DNA from: Dehalococcoidia bacterium
GTDB lineage: Bacteria > Chloroflexota > Dehalococcoidia > Bin125
Assembly (NCBI GenBank): GCA_022825855.1
Contig: JAJDWB010000019.1
Coordinates: 407,141 to 471,140 of the forward strand
DNA length: 64,000 nt
Direction of reading: 5' to 3'
Shown here: positions 42,617-52,043 of the stretch, piece after piece
Position numbering within the stretch: position 1 is the stretch's first letter
How the letters are laid out: each line of letters opens with the position of its first letter
Program-made: the position numbers and the translations under genes
Notes under the pieces: generated by a model
What the model was told of the DNA's origin: nothing
Seen by the model: the letters and a program-made list of their open reading frames with translations, nothing else
Database searches by the model: none

Positions 42617-43111
42617 CTACTTGTAGCGGCGGCCGCGTTCCTCTCTGGAACGGTCCCTCTTGTACTCGTAGAGGGGGACGCCGTAGCCGCATGAGGTCTG
42701 GGTTCGGTCGACGCTAATCTCGATCACCTGGCGCTCGGGCGTCGGCATCTCGACGGCGCGCAGCAACTCGGCCTGGTCGGCGAGGACGGACTCTTCCAGC
42801 GGCAGGGACTTCGCCGTGCCGTAGAGGCGGACGATGGCGGCGTCCTCGTCGAACGAGGTGACCATGATCGTGATCGGGCCGCCGGCCGCGGTGTGTCGGG
42901 CCGTCTCGTTGCCGCTGCCCGAGTAGTCGAAGTAGGCGATGGTGTGCTGGTCGACGACCTGCAGGTCGGCCGCGCCTTTTGGCGAGAGATTGACGGGGCC
43001 CTCGCCGTTCGGTCCGTCGCCCATGTCAGGGTCGGCCGAGGCGACGAAGAAGACCTTGGCGCTGCGGATCAGGTCGGCCTGCTCGTCGGTGATGTGGTCG
43101 ATCATCGGCAT
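42617..43111 (-). CDS. Pyridoxamine 5'-phosphate oxidase-family (FMN split-barrel) protein
   Basis: A 164-aa split-barrel protein: ADLIRSAKVFFVASADPD at the start, GPVNLSPKGAADLQVVDQHTIAYFDYSGSGNETARH in the middle and the CGYGVPLYEYKRDRS end typical of PNPOx-like proteins whose tail contacts FMN. True pyridoxine synthesis is unlikely; relatives bind FMN, F420 or haem. It lies 5 bp after the gene at 43117-43590 on the same strand, so the two are co-transcribed. Confidence 0.85.
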   Translation of the reverse strand: MPMIDHITDEQADLIRSAKVFFVASADPDMGDGPNGEGPVNLSPKGAADLQVVDQHTIAYFDYSGSGNETARHTAAGGPITIMVTSFDEDAAIVRLYGTAKSLPLEESVLADQAELLRAVEMPTPERQVIEISVDRTQTSCGYGVPLYEYKRDRSREERGRRYK

Positions 43112-43116
43112 CGTGA

Positions 43117-43590
43117 CTATCGCTTTCGCTTGCGCGCTTCTTCGGAAGTGCGGCGGTAGGTGCGGCCCAGGAATCGCGCCGCCCCGCGCAGCGTCGATTC
43201 CGCCTCCTGCGAGGCCTGTTTGACCAGCTTCTGCGGATCGGGCTGCTGGGGAGCCAGTTCGGCGATCAGCTCGTCAAAGTGCTGCTGGTCCGACTCCGCC
43301 AGTTGGCCGAACCAGTGAATCATGGCGCTGGGACCGGCGCTCTGCAGTTCGAGGAACACGCCGGTCAGCGCGTTGATCGTCCCCTCGCGGCCGCGCAGGC
43401 GAGGCCAGAGTTGCTCGTACGCATCGGGCTGCGACTGCTTGAACGGACCGGCCAGCCAGATCAGGAATCGGCGCCGGTCCTCGTCTCGGGTCGACGGGGC
43501 GGTCAACCGCTGGGCGAGCTGCGACGCCACCTGCGGCGCGGCCGAACCGGCGATCACCCTCGCCGCCTGGCGGATCAGGAAGTGAGACAT
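43117..43590 (-). CDS. Hypothetical helical protein
   Basis: A 157-aa protein of helical character with very basic ends (RRTSEEARKRKR at the C-terminus) and a central region PFKQSQPDAYEQLWPRLRGREGTINALTGVFLELQSAG. No signal peptide or membrane helix. ATG 43590 is favoured over GTG 43596. Co-oriented with and 5 bp upstream of the PNPOx-like gene. Not recognised. Confidence 0.6.
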   Translation of the reverse strand: MSHFLIRQAARVIAGSAAPQVASQLAQRLTAPSTRDEDRRRFLIWLAGPFKQSQPDAYEQLWPRLRGREGTINALTGVFLELQSAGPSAMIHWFGQLAESDQQHFDELIAELAPQQPDPQKLVKQASQEAESTLRGAARFLGRTYRRTSEEARKRKR

Positions 43591-43614
43591 GGCCACACGA
43601 TACCGAAGCCCGGT

Positions 43615-44367
43615 TCAGGCGCGCGCATTCCAAGAGGTCCACGTCGCGCGGGTCAGCTTGCGGATGTTGCCGTGTTCCAGCGAGGCCGTGACGATGTCCC
43701 AGTTGCCGCCGTCGTGGAGCTGGTAGGCAATCGTGTCAATCTCCAGCGGATGCGGCGCCGGCGCTCCTGCCGGCGAGGGTAGGTAGGAAATGTCCGTCAT
43801 CTCGCCGTCCGGATGGATGATCATCAACTGGGCATTGCGGATGAACACGATGTCGCCGTCAAACTGGATGCAGGGCGACTGGTCGGCCGGATTCCGGGTA
43901 CGCTGGCGGGCCTCACCGCTGCCGGTATCGAACTCCCAGATGCCGCGTCTGACGAACACGATCGTCCGTCCGTCGGCCGACCAGTGCGGCTGTTCGGCGT
44001 CGCGCAGCAGCAGGCGCTCAGCGCCATCCACGTCGCGAACGAACAGATCGCGTTTGCGCACAAACGCAAGCTGACCGGTCGGCGACCAGGCGGCATGGGA
44101 TGCGCCGCCGGCCAGAACCGTACGCTCACGATCGTCGAGAGAGACCCCCTCAATCCGGTGATCCCGCTCCACTGCGATCCAGCGCCCGTCGGGCGACCAG
44201 GCGGGATCGTCGGCCGTAGCGCCGCTGGTCAACCGCGTTGCATCGCCCCCGCCGGCCGGCATGGTGTAGAGGTCCCAGCCTTCGGCGCGGTTACTGAGGA
44301 AGGCGATCTGTTGGCCGTCGGGCGACCAGGCCGGCGACATGCCGTTCTCGGCGGAGATCAGTTCCAT
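43615..44367 (-). CDS. TolB-like PD40 beta-propeller protein
   Basis: A 250-aa protein with WD40-like PD40 repeats: SPAWSPDGQQIAFLSNR, DPAWSPDGRWIAVERD, HAAWSPTGQLAFVRKRD and PHWSADGRTIVFVRRG. No signal peptide, so unlike TolB it appears cytoplasmic. It starts only 14 bp from the divergent Nudix gene; no clear ribosome site is visible. Binding partner unknown. Confidence 0.78.
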   Translation of the reverse strand: MELISAENGMSPAWSPDGQQIAFLSNRAEGWDLYTMPAGGGDATRLTSGATADDPAWSPDGRWIAVERDHRIEGVSLDDRERTVLAGGASHAAWSPTGQLAFVRKRDLFVRDVDGAERLLLRDAEQPHWSADGRTIVFVRRGIWEFDTGSGEARQRTRNPADQSPCIQFDGDIVFIRNAQLMIIHPDGEMTDISYLPSPAGAPAPHPLEIDTIAYQLHDGGNWDIVTASLEHGNIRKLTRATWTSWNARA

Positions 44368-44381
44368 GTGCGATACGGTAC

Positions 44382-44897
44382 GTGACAGTGAATTCTGGGG
44401 ACGGCATCCGACACTTCACCGTGACGACGTTTGTGTCGATGCACGGCGCGACCCTGCTGCACTGGCACCGTAAAGTTGGGCTATGGCTGCCGCCCGGCGG
44501 CCACATCGAGCCGAACGAGGATCCAATGCAGGCGGCCCGACGCGAAGCGCTGGAGGAGACGGAGTTTCCGGTGGAGATCGTGCCTGCGACGGAGCCGTTC
44601 GCCTATCCGGATCCGCCCCAGGTCTCGCCGCCGGTGACGATCATGGTCGAGCCGATCCGCGCCTTCGGCGGCGAGGACGCGCATCATCACATCGACATGA
44701 TCTACTTCTCGCGCCCGACCGGCGAGATGCGTCCGCAGCCGCCATCGGAGTCCTGGCGATGGGTGAGCAGGAAAGAGCTTGAGGATGACGCGCCGATGAC
44801 GCTCAAGGGCGTCTCGGCGCAGATCTCGGAGGACGTGCGAGTGCTGGGTATGGCGGCGATCGATCACATCACAAAGCACGAGGAGCGGCGAGCGTGA
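44382..44897 (+). CDS. Nudix hydrolase upstream of serS
   Basis: A 171-aa Nudix protein. The Nudix box is GHIEPNEDPMQAARREALEE followed by TEFPVE: all acidic metal ligands of the REUxEE core are present, but the Gly that usually follows EEx is Glu. Start is GTG 44382. Its TGA overlaps the GTG of serS by 4 bases, suggesting translational coupling. Substrate (nucleotide derivative) unknown. Confidence 0.85.
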   Translation: MTVNSGDGIRHFTVTTFVSMHGATLLHWHRKVGLWLPPGGHIEPNEDPMQAARREALEETEFPVEIVPATEPFAYPDPPQVSPPVTIMVEPIRAFGGEDAHHHIDMIYFSRPTGEMRPQPPSESWRWVSRKELEDDAPMTLKGVSAQISEDVRVLGMAAIDHITKHEERRA

Positions 44898-46156
44898 TTT
44901 CTGCGCAGATGATTCGGGAGCATGCGGACGCAATCCGGCGTTCGTTGCATCGCCGGCGGGCCGATGCTCCCGTGGACGAGGCGATTGCGGTGGACGAACG
45001 GCGCCGCGAGGTCCTGGTCGAGCTGGAAGAGTTGCGTGCCTCGCGCAACACAGCCGGACGCGCGATTGGCCAGGCGAAGGACAACGAGGAGCGCCAGCGC
45101 CTGATCGCGGCACAGCGGGAGTCGGCAACTCGGATCGACGAGCTCGAGGAGCAACTTCGCGAGATCGAGTCTTCATTGAATGCGCTGCTGGCCGAGATTC
45201 CCAATCTCGTGGGCGACGAGACGCCCGACGGCGAGGACGAAGACGCCAACGTCGAGGTTCGCGCCTGGGGCACACGGCGTTCGTTCGGGTTCGAGCCCAG
45301 GCCGCATTGGGAGATCGGGGAGTCGCTGGGAATCATCGACATCGGGCGCGCTGCGGCAATGTCGGGATCGCGGATGTACGCCCTCCGCGGCGCGGGCGCG
45401 CGCTTGCAGCGCGCATTGATCGGCTGGTTCCTCGACTGCCATCAGGCGACGGGCTACGAGGAGTGCTACGTCCCCGCAATGGTGCGCGAGGACGCGATGC
45501 GCGCCTCGGGTCAGTTGCCCAAGTTCCGCGACAACCTGTATCGCGACGAAGAAGAGGACTACTACTTCGTACCCACCGCCGAAGTACCGCTGACCAACAT
45601 GCACGCGGACGAAATTCTGGCTGAAGAGCAGTTGCCGATCCGCTACGCCGCGCACACGCCCTGCTTCCGCCGCGAGAAGACGAGCGCCGGCCGCGACGTG
45701 CGCGGGATCAAGCGGGTGCATCAGTTCGAGAAAGTGGAGATGTACCAGTTCACGACGCCGGAGGCGTCGGCGGCGGCGCTGGAGGGGATGCTGGCCTCGG
45801 CCGAGTCGCTGCTGCAGGGTCTGGAGCTGGAGTACCGGGTGCTGCAGATCTGCAGCGGCGACCTGGGATTCAACGCCTCGGTGTCCTACGACCTCGAAAT
45901 ATGGGCGCCGGGCGCGCAGGAGTGGCTGGAGGTCTCCAGCGTTTCCAACTGCACCGATTTCCAGGCCCGGCGCGCCAATATCCGCTACCGCCCTGAGGAG
46001 GGCAAGGGCACGCGCTTCGTGCACACGCTGAACGGGTCGGGACTGGCGCTGCCGCGCACCATTGCCGCGCTGCTGGAGAACGGCCAGCAAGAGGACGGTT
46101 CGGTGGTGCTGCCGGAGGTGCTGGCATCGCGGATGGGTTCCCGTGTCATCGCTTGA
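44894..46156 (+). CDS. serS: Seryl-tRNA synthetase
   Basis: A 420-aa class II synthetase that charges tRNA-Ser (and, in Sec-using organisms, tRNA-Sec). It has an N-terminal tRNA-binding coiled coil (about residues 25-100, rich in Glu and Arg), motif 1 region, motif 2 FRREKTSAGRDVRGIKRVHQ then FEKVE, and motif 3 LNGSGLALPRTIAALLENGQ. Start is GTG 44894 with GAGGAG 7 bases upstream. Since the window encodes a selenoprotein, this enzyme would supply Ser-tRNA-Sec, the precursor of Sec-tRNA. A tRNA-Ser gene lies 2 kb downstream. Confidence 0.96.
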   Translation: MISAQMIREHADAIRRSLHRRRADAPVDEAIAVDERRREVLVELEELRASRNTAGRAIGQAKDNEERQRLIAAQRESATRIDELEEQLREIESSLNALLAEIPNLVGDETPDGEDEDANVEVRAWGTRRSFGFEPRPHWEIGESLGIIDIGRAAAMSGSRMYALRGAGARLQRALIGWFLDCHQATGYEECYVPAMVREDAMRASGQLPKFRDNLYRDEEEDYYFVPTAEVPLTNMHADEILAEEQLPIRYAAHTPCFRREKTSAGRDVRGIKRVHQFEKVEMYQFTTPEASAAALEGMLASAESLLQGLELEYRVLQICSGDLGFNASVSYDLEIWAPGAQEWLEVSSVSNCTDFQARRANIRYRPEEGKGTRFVHTLNGSGLALPRTIAALLENGQQEDGSVVLPEVLASRMGSRVIA

Positions 46157-47027
46157 TCTACCGGATCGGTACCGCGAAGCGAATCGCGCCCGCTGGGACG
46201 AGTCGGTTGCGATTCACGCGGCGTCGGACTTCTACCGGGTTGACGACTTCCTCGCCGGCGAGTCGAAGCTCCTGAAACTCGATCTCGACGAAGTCGGAGA
46301 TGTCGCGGGCAAATCGCTGCTCCATCTGCAATGCCACTTCGGACTCGACACGCTGTCATGGGCTCGACTGGGCGCGGAAGTGGTCGGCGTCGACTTCTCG
46401 CCGTCGGCGGTGCAGACGGCCCGCGATCTGGCCGGCCGTGCGAATCTCAGCGCCGAGTTCGTCGAGTCGGAGTTGTACGCCTCGCCGGATGTGCTGGCCG
46501 ATCGATTGGGCACGTTCGACATTGTCTACGTCAACCTGGGGGCCCTGTGCTGGCTGCCCGATATCGCCGGTTGGGCCAGGGTCTGTGCCAGATTTCTCAC
46601 GGACGGAGGCGCCCTCTACGTGCGCGACGTCCATCCCCTCACGCAGAGCCTCGACGACGAAACAGCGAGCGGGGAGCTGCGCCTTCGGTATCCGTACTTT
46701 GAGACCGAGAGGCCGCTGCACTGGAGCGGCGACGGGGACTACGCCGATGCGTCCGCTAAGATGGCGCACCAGGACTCGTACGAGTGGAACCACAGCCTCG
46801 GAGAGATCGTGACGGCGGTGATCGACGCCGGCTGCCGGATCGAGTTCCTGCACGAGCAGGATTGGACGGTCTATCCGGCGCTGCCCTGGCTGGTCGAGAC
46901 CGAACGAGGCGTCTGGCGGTTGCCGTCGCGGGACGGAACACCGGACCGCCGCCTGCCGCTGATGTTCTCGCTGCGGGCGACGAAGGCGGCTACTCCACCT
47001 CGCCCATCGGCTCCTCCTTCCAGGTGA
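46143..47027 (+). CDS. Class I SAM-dependent methyltransferase
   Basis: A 294-aa methyltransferase. Motif I is LLHLQCHFGLDTLSWARLGAEVVGVDFSP, a variant often seen in this family with QCHFG instead of GxGxG. Motif post-I ends VGVDFS and motif II lies around FDIVYVNLGALCWLPD. GTG 46143 overlaps the serS end by 14 bases. Substrate unknown. Its 3' end overlaps the convergent gene at 46990 by 38 bp. Confidence 0.85.
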   Translation: MSSLDLPDRYREANRARWDESVAIHAASDFYRVDDFLAGESKLLKLDLDEVGDVAGKSLLHLQCHFGLDTLSWARLGAEVVGVDFSPSAVQTARDLAGRANLSAEFVESELYASPDVLADRLGTFDIVYVNLGALCWLPDIAGWARVCARFLTDGGALYVRDVHPLTQSLDDETASGELRLRYPYFETERPLHWSGDGDYADASAKMAHQDSYEWNHSLGEIVTAVIDAGCRIEFLHEQDWTVYPALPWLVETERGVWRLPSRDGTPDRRLPLMFSLRATKAATPPRPSAPPSR

Positions 47028-47391
47028 AGAAGGGTCCCCCGATCTTGACCTGGACGGGCTCGGTGAACGTCGGGTGGGTGGCCAGCGTGAGTTCGTGGCG
47101 GGCTCGACCGCCGTTGGCGAGCTTGGCCCGCACATCGTCAGGTCCGCGCCAGGTGTCCTCGCGGGCGCGGGTCGCGCGCCAGTGATCCCGATCCGTGTAC
47201 TGGGTCAGCAGGATGACCATGTCGCAGGGCTCCTCGACCTCGTCATTCAGATGCGGTTCTTCGGCGCGGAACATGCCCAGCACGCGCGCTCCGGCGGCTT
47301 CGATCGGCGGCCAGATCTCCTCGCGGCTGAGCCGCTCGAACTCGTCGAACGAGTCCTTCTCGATCCAGAACCTGCGCATGACGACGAGCAT
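46990..47391 (-). CDS. Small alpha/beta-barrel (NIPSNAP/Dabb-like) protein
   Basis: A 133-aa protein beginning MLVVMRRFWIEKDSFDEFER, with a mid segment DMVILLTQYTDRDHWRATR, a pattern of dimeric ferredoxin-like barrel proteins in which a ligand sits between beta-sheet and helices. AGGAG 7 bases before ATG 47391. Its tail overlaps the methyltransferase gene. Family assignment is tentative. Confidence 0.6.
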   Translation of the reverse strand: MLVVMRRFWIEKDSFDEFERLSREEIWPPIEAAGARVLGMFRAEEPHLNDEVEEPCDMVILLTQYTDRDHWRATRAREDTWRGPDDVRAKLANGGRARHELTLATHPTFTEPVQVKIGGPFFTWKEEPMGEVE

Positions 47392-47456
47392 TGGTCAACT
47401 CCTGTTCCGCGCGTAGCATTATGGCGCAAGGCGAGCGCGAGGCAAGGGGACGACCG

Positions 47457-48065
47457 GTGAGTATCTTGCGGCGGCTGTTTCGACGCGGTCCCGACACGGA
47501 GTCGACCGACGCGGTGATCGACATGCTGGCCAAGCGTCGCGTGCGCGGCCGGCCGGCGGCGGATGCCGACGGCGTCGTGCGCGGATTGCACTTGCCCCGC
47601 GGTACCAGAGCCATTGCTGTGATTGAGTTGGACGCGGAGGCATCGCCGCTGCGTCACGTGGTGGCATCGCGAATCGGCGGTGAGGCTGCGGGCCACCTCG
47701 GCAAGATCACGGTGACGGGGATTCATGTGACGCTCGACCGCGCAGCGCTGCCAGAGGCCTGGCCGTCGAGCTGGGCAACGCCGATCCTGGCTCAACCGGT
47801 CGACCGCGGCGCATTCGCCTGGCGGCCGTTTGACGCGACCGGCGCGGGCGCGGCAGAGGCGGTTGAGCTGCTGTCGGCGAGCGAGCGGGTCGCCGGTTGG
47901 GTCGACGTCGTGCTGAACGAGCCGCAGACGATGCAGATCGAAGTGGCGCCGTTGGCGGATCGGGTGCGGGTAGCGGCGCACCATAGCGGCGGCGGGTTGC
48001 CGCAACCGACGACGGTCGAGGCCGTGTTGACCATCGCGCGCACGATTGCCGGTAGCGAAGCTTGA
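47457..48065 (+). CDS. Hypothetical protein
   Basis: A 202-aa protein without signal peptide or membrane helix. The N-terminus is basic (VSILRRLFRRG), the middle is mixed (LPRGTRAIAVIELDAEASPLRHVV) and the C-terminus is Ala/Val-rich. GTG 47457 with AAGGGGA 6 bases upstream is preferred over longer starts. It is divergent from the preceding gene. Not recognised. Confidence 0.6.
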   Translation: MSILRRLFRRGPDTESTDAVIDMLAKRRVRGRPAADADGVVRGLHLPRGTRAIAVIELDAEASPLRHVVASRIGGEAAGHLGKITVTGIHVTLDRAALPEAWPSSWATPILAQPVDRGAFAWRPFDATGAGAAEAVELLSASERVAGWVDVVLNEPQTMQIEVAPLADRVRVAAHHSGGGLPQPTTVEAVLTIARTIAGSEA

Positions 48066-48072
48066 ATCCCGC

Positions 48073-48162
48073 TGGCGGAGGGGGAGGGATTCGAACCCCC
48101 GAGACGCTTGCACGCCTAACGGTTTTCAAGACCGCCGCCTTCGTCCGCTCGGCCACCCCTCC
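48073..48162 (-). tRNA. tRNA-Ser (anticodon UGA), CCA encoded
   Basis: On the minus strand a 7-bp acceptor stem GGAGGGG/CCCCTCC with discriminator G and CCA, a long variable arm typical of type II tRNAs, the T-loop GGGTTCGAATCC and the anticodon loop CTTGAAA, giving anticodon TGA. Length 90 nt including CCA. Reads UCA serine codons. Confidence 0.93.
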
Positions 48163-48229
48163 GCAAGGGTCAGCGTACAGCGCCCTCGCCCTCTCCCGGA
48201 GGGAGAAGGCGAGGCGAACGGGGACCCAA

Positions 48230-49315
48230 CTAGAAGCTGGTCAGGACGGTGCGTGCGACTTCTCCGGCTTTCATGGCTCGGAAGGCATCATTGATGTCCT
48301 CAAGCGGTGCCGTAACCGTGACCATCTCATCCAGCAACAGGCGGCCCTGGCGGTAGTACTCGACCAGGTTGGGCATGTCGGTACGGAAGCGGTTGCTGCC
48401 CATGCTCGACCCCTGCAGGACTTTCTCCGAGAGCAGTTCGTGTGCGGGAATCTCCAGGGTCTGGCCCAGCGGGACCATGCCGATGATCGTGGCGACGCCG
48501 CCGCGCTTGATCGCGGCGAAGCACTGCTCGGCGACGCTCTTGAGACCGATCGCTTCAAAGCTGAAATCGACGCCTTCGCCCTCGGTCATGTCCCTGATCT
48601 GCGCGACGGGGTCACCGCCGGAGGCATCGACCGAGTGAGTCGCGCCGAGTTCGCGGGCCAGGGCCAGCTTGTGCTCGTGCAGGTCGACGGCGATGATCTG
48701 CTTGGCTCCAGCGATCCGCGCGCCCTGAATGGCGGAGAGTCCGACGCCGCCGGCGCCAAACACGGCGACCGTGCTGCCGTGATGGACCTTGGCGGTGTTC
48801 ATCGCCGCGCCGGCGCCGGTCATCACGCCGCAGCCGATTAGTGCCGCCTTGTCGAGCGGCATCTCGTCGTCGACGTAGACGAGCGCGTTCTCGTGAACCA
48901 GCGTGAACTCGGCATAGGTCGAGAGATTGGCGAACTGGGCGACGGGATTGCCGTTCCAGGAGAGGCGCGGGTCCTCATCGGGGCGGCGCTGGGTCTCGGG
49001 GCTGCGGCAGAGGTTAGGCCGGCCGCTGAGGCAGTAGGAGCAGTTGCCGCAGAACACGGAGAGACACATGATCACGTGGTCGCCGGCCTTGAACTGCTGG
49101 ACGAGCTCTCCGACCTCTTCGACCACACCTGCGGCCTCGTGTCCGAGGATGCCGGGCGCCTGGAAGGGGTAGAGACCTTCGACGAAGTGAAGGTCGGAGT
49201 GGCAGACACCCGATGCGGCGGTCTTGACCAGCACTTCGCGCGGGCCGGGCTTGGATACGTCAACGTCTTCGATGGTCAGATCCTGGTTGGGGCCGTGGAA
49301 AACAGCGGCTTTCAT
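48230..49315 (-). CDS. Zinc-dependent alcohol dehydrogenase (class III/NDMA-type)
   Basis: A 361-aa medium-chain dehydrogenase. Catalytic zinc ligands are in SGVCHSDLH and GHEAAGVVEEVG with a third Cys in LIGCGVMTG. The structural zinc lobe is CGNCSYCLSGRPNLC. The NAD motif is FGAGGVGLSAIQGARIAGA and the following IAVDL suggests NAD(H). The pattern is that of Zn-dependent class III-like enzymes that act on alcohols or formaldehyde adducts. Lies between two tRNA genes; monocistronic. Confidence 0.9.
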   Translation of the reverse strand: MKAAVFHGPNQDLTIEDVDVSKPGPREVLVKTAASGVCHSDLHFVEGLYPFQAPGILGHEAAGVVEEVGELVQQFKAGDHVIMCLSVFCGNCSYCLSGRPNLCRSPETQRRPDEDPRLSWNGNPVAQFANLSTYAEFTLVHENALVYVDDEMPLDKAALIGCGVMTGAGAAMNTAKVHHGSTVAVFGAGGVGLSAIQGARIAGAKQIIAVDLHEHKLALARELGATHSVDASGGDPVAQIRDMTEGEGVDFSFEAIGLKSVAEQCFAAIKRGGVATIIGMVPLGQTLEIPAHELLSEKVLQGSSMGSNRFRTDMPNLVEYYRQGRLLLDEMVTVTAPLEDINDAFRAMKAGEVARTVLTSF

Positions 49316-49406
49316 CGGGTCGTCCTTTCTGGGCGCGGCGCACGGTTGCGTCGCTGCGCTGGGCAGTCTAGTGCTTCGGGTTGCGAGGGCGGGAAGAGCG
49401 AGGGAG

Positions 49407-49493
49407 TGGTACCGGGAGAGGGGCTCGAACCCACACGGCCCGAAGGCCAGCGGATTTTAAGTCCGCCGCGTCTGCCAGTTTCGCCATCCCGGC
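49407..49493 (-). tRNA. tRNA-Leu (anticodon UAA), CCA encoded
   Basis: On the minus strand the acceptor stem GCCGGGA/TCCCGGT (G-U at the first pair), discriminator A and CCA, long variable arm, T-loop GGTTCGAGCC and anticodon stem GCGGA/TCCGC around CTTAAAA, giving anticodon TAA. 87 nt with CCA. Confidence 0.93.
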
Positions 49494-49525
49494 ACGCAGA
49501 CCACTCTGTTGACGATATCGAAGCG

Positions 49526-52043
49526 TCAACGCTCGGTCGCAATGCCGATGGTGTGTCCATCGGTGCTGATGCTGATGTCTCCGCGAGCAAAAGTGCGGTA
49601 CGAGGCCGAGCCGATTCGCTGCAGGTTGCGCAGCACGGACTCGTGCGGGTGTCCGTGGGGATTGTTCGCACTCGCACTGAGGACTGCGACGCTGGGCCGC
49701 ACCGACTCGAGGAAGCGGGACGTCGACGACAGGCGGCTGCCCTGGTGGGCCACCTTGAGGACATCGGCGCGCAGATCACAGGGTTCGGCCGATCCCGCGC
49801 TCCTGTTCGGCGTTGATGTCTCCAGCAAAGAGGAATGCTGCGTCTCCGAAACGGGCGCGGATCACGAGCGAGGTGGAGTTGGGATCGTCGAGATAGCGAT
49901 CGGGCAAGCCTTGGGCAGGAGGCCAGAGCACGTCGAGAGTGAGTCCGTCCGTCTCCGCGAACGCGAGCTGCTGACCGGCAGCGAGCAGGCGGACCTTTGT
50001 GTTCGTCCGTTCGAGCAAGTCAAGGACTCTGCGACCAAACGCAGTCGAGTCGAAGTGCCTACTGACCAATGCCAGTCCGATGTCGTAGAAGTCGGTGACA
50101 GCCCAGAGCGCTTCAGCGTGATCGGTCTGGGGATGGGTGACGATCAGGACGTCGATCGTGCGCGAGTTGGACGGCAGGTGTTGGCGCAACGCGGAGCGGA
50201 TGGCGTCGGGGCGTTCGCCCGTGTCGATCAGGATCGAGCGCTGATCCGGCGTCACGATCAACGCCGCGTCGCCCTGGCCGACATCAATGAAGTGCACCTG
50301 CAACCGGTCCGGACTCGATGAGCAGGCGGACAGCCAGATGGCGGCGGCCGCGGCGGCGGCGACGCCGGTCCAGGCTGCTGGCGTGAGGTGGTTGCGTAAA
50401 TCGGAAATGACGTCCAGTCCGATCGCGCGAAGCACGTTGTTGAGTGCTCGCGCATTGGCAGGGGCGGGTCGGTACCAGCGTCTGATGCGATCGCGATGGG
50501 GTCTGAAGGCGGCCACGAGCACGGCAGCGTAGATCAGGAGCAGGTGGAGATGGGTGAATCCAATCACCGGGACGCCGGCGCCCGGCAGTTGGGCCGCGCG
50601 CTCGGCGACGATGACGAGCCAGCGCAGTGGGAGCCAGGCCAGCGGCCAGGCGATAATCGACGCCGCGGACTCGGAGATCAGTCCGACGAGCGCGGTCGCG
50701 GCGGAGCCGAGCAGCATCCAGGCGAAGAACGGCGCGGCCAGCAGGTTGGCGGGAATGCCGATCAGTGCGGCGCGCTCGAAATGGAGGATGATCAGCGGCA
50801 TCGTAGCGAGGCTGGCAACCATGGTCACGAGCGCGGCGTCGCGAACCGATCCCGAGATTCCGCGTTGTCCGCTGAGAAAGTCGTGCGAGAGCGACGGCAT
50901 CAGGACGACAATGCCCAGCGTGCCGGCAAGGGTGAGCTGGAAGGAGATGTCGACCAGGATGTGCGGCTCGAGCGCCATCATGAGCCCAGCGGTCGCAGTG
51001 ACGGCGTGAAGGGCGGAGGCGCCGCGACCGAGCAGATGCGCGGCGGCAAAGACGACGGCCATCCACATAGCTCGCTGGACGGGAGGATCGGGTCCGACGA
51101 GCGTGCCGTAGGCGAGCGCCGCGAGCATCGCCAAGGCGGCAGCCGGACGCCGGCCGAGCAGCCAGGAGGAGGCGGCCATGACAATCGTCGTGAGCAGGGT
51201 GAGGTTGCTGCCCGAGATGACGATCAGGTGCGAGAGCGAGGTGTCATTGAGCGTGGTCCGCAGGTCGGTGTCAATGGCGTCGCGTCGACCGGTGATCATG
51301 CCCTGTGCGATCGCCGAGAGAGGCGGCGGCAGGGCGTCACGCAGACTGCGGTTGAGTCTGGAGCGGGCATCGGCGGCGAGCTGTTGCCACCAGGGCAGGA
51401 CCCGTTCGCCCAGGACCTCGATACTGCCCGGCGTCGCCAGACCTGCGGCGGCGACGCGGCGCTGCGCGAGCCAGACAAGATAGTCGTCGGTGGCGGCCGC
51501 CGTCGGGGCGAGGAGGGCGCGAGCGCTGATCCGGTCGCCGGCGGCAACACCGGGCGGATCGGGCGACTGCAGCTGGATCCGTTCCTGAAGTTCGTGGACT
51601 TCGTCGCCAAGCCAGATCCGCTCTGTCTCGAGGAGAAGGCGAACGCCGGCTGCATTGAACCGGGGATCCTCGATCACGATGCCTTCGATGTTCAACTCCT
51701 GGTGGGAGAGGTCGGCGAGGGCAAGACTATCGGTCTCGAACTTGGTCGAGTCGGCGCGCCAGAATCCGACGGCGAGCAGTGTGGGTGCGAAGAGAATCAT
51801 GGCGGCGTGGAGCGCGCGGCGTCTGAGTGGGGCATTTCCAGCGAGCAAGACCGCGGCCGAGAGCGCGCTGGCAGCGCAGACGAAGAGCAAGACAATCCAG
51901 AGACCGGCTCCGGTAAGCGAGAGCGCCACGCCGACGATGAAACTCATCGTCCAGAGCAACAACGGCGGCAGATAGATGGGTCGGAGCCGGCCGAACGCGG
52001 CGAGTCGGTTCGCTAACTGGGCCGGCTTAGTCAGGGAGGACAT
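49526..52043 (-). pseudogene. comEC: comEC/rec2 DNA-uptake channel gene, frameshifted near the 3' end
   Basis: Competence membrane channel. The first frame (52043 to 49776) encodes an N-terminal OB-fold/DUF4131 part, many membrane helices with the competence core (IAQGMITGRRDAID; HLIVISGSNLTLL) and a C-terminal metallo-beta-lactamase domain (FIDVGQGDAALIV; LIVTHPQTDHAEALW; FLFAGDINAEQERG). At the GGG run near 49794-49796 the frame closes early. The missing conserved end (LRADVLKVAHQGSRLSS, NPHGHPHESVLRNLQ) continues in another frame down to 49526. A single-base indel restores one reading frame of normal length, so it is either a recent mutation or a sequencing error. The gene start overlaps the comEA end by 17 bp. 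Confidence 0.85.

Noticed and set aside
48073..48162. tRNA-Sec (selC) candidate
   Set aside because: It has a long variable arm like tRNA-Sec, but the anticodon is TGA (reads UCA) and the acceptor stem is the normal 7 bp, so it is tRNA-Ser.
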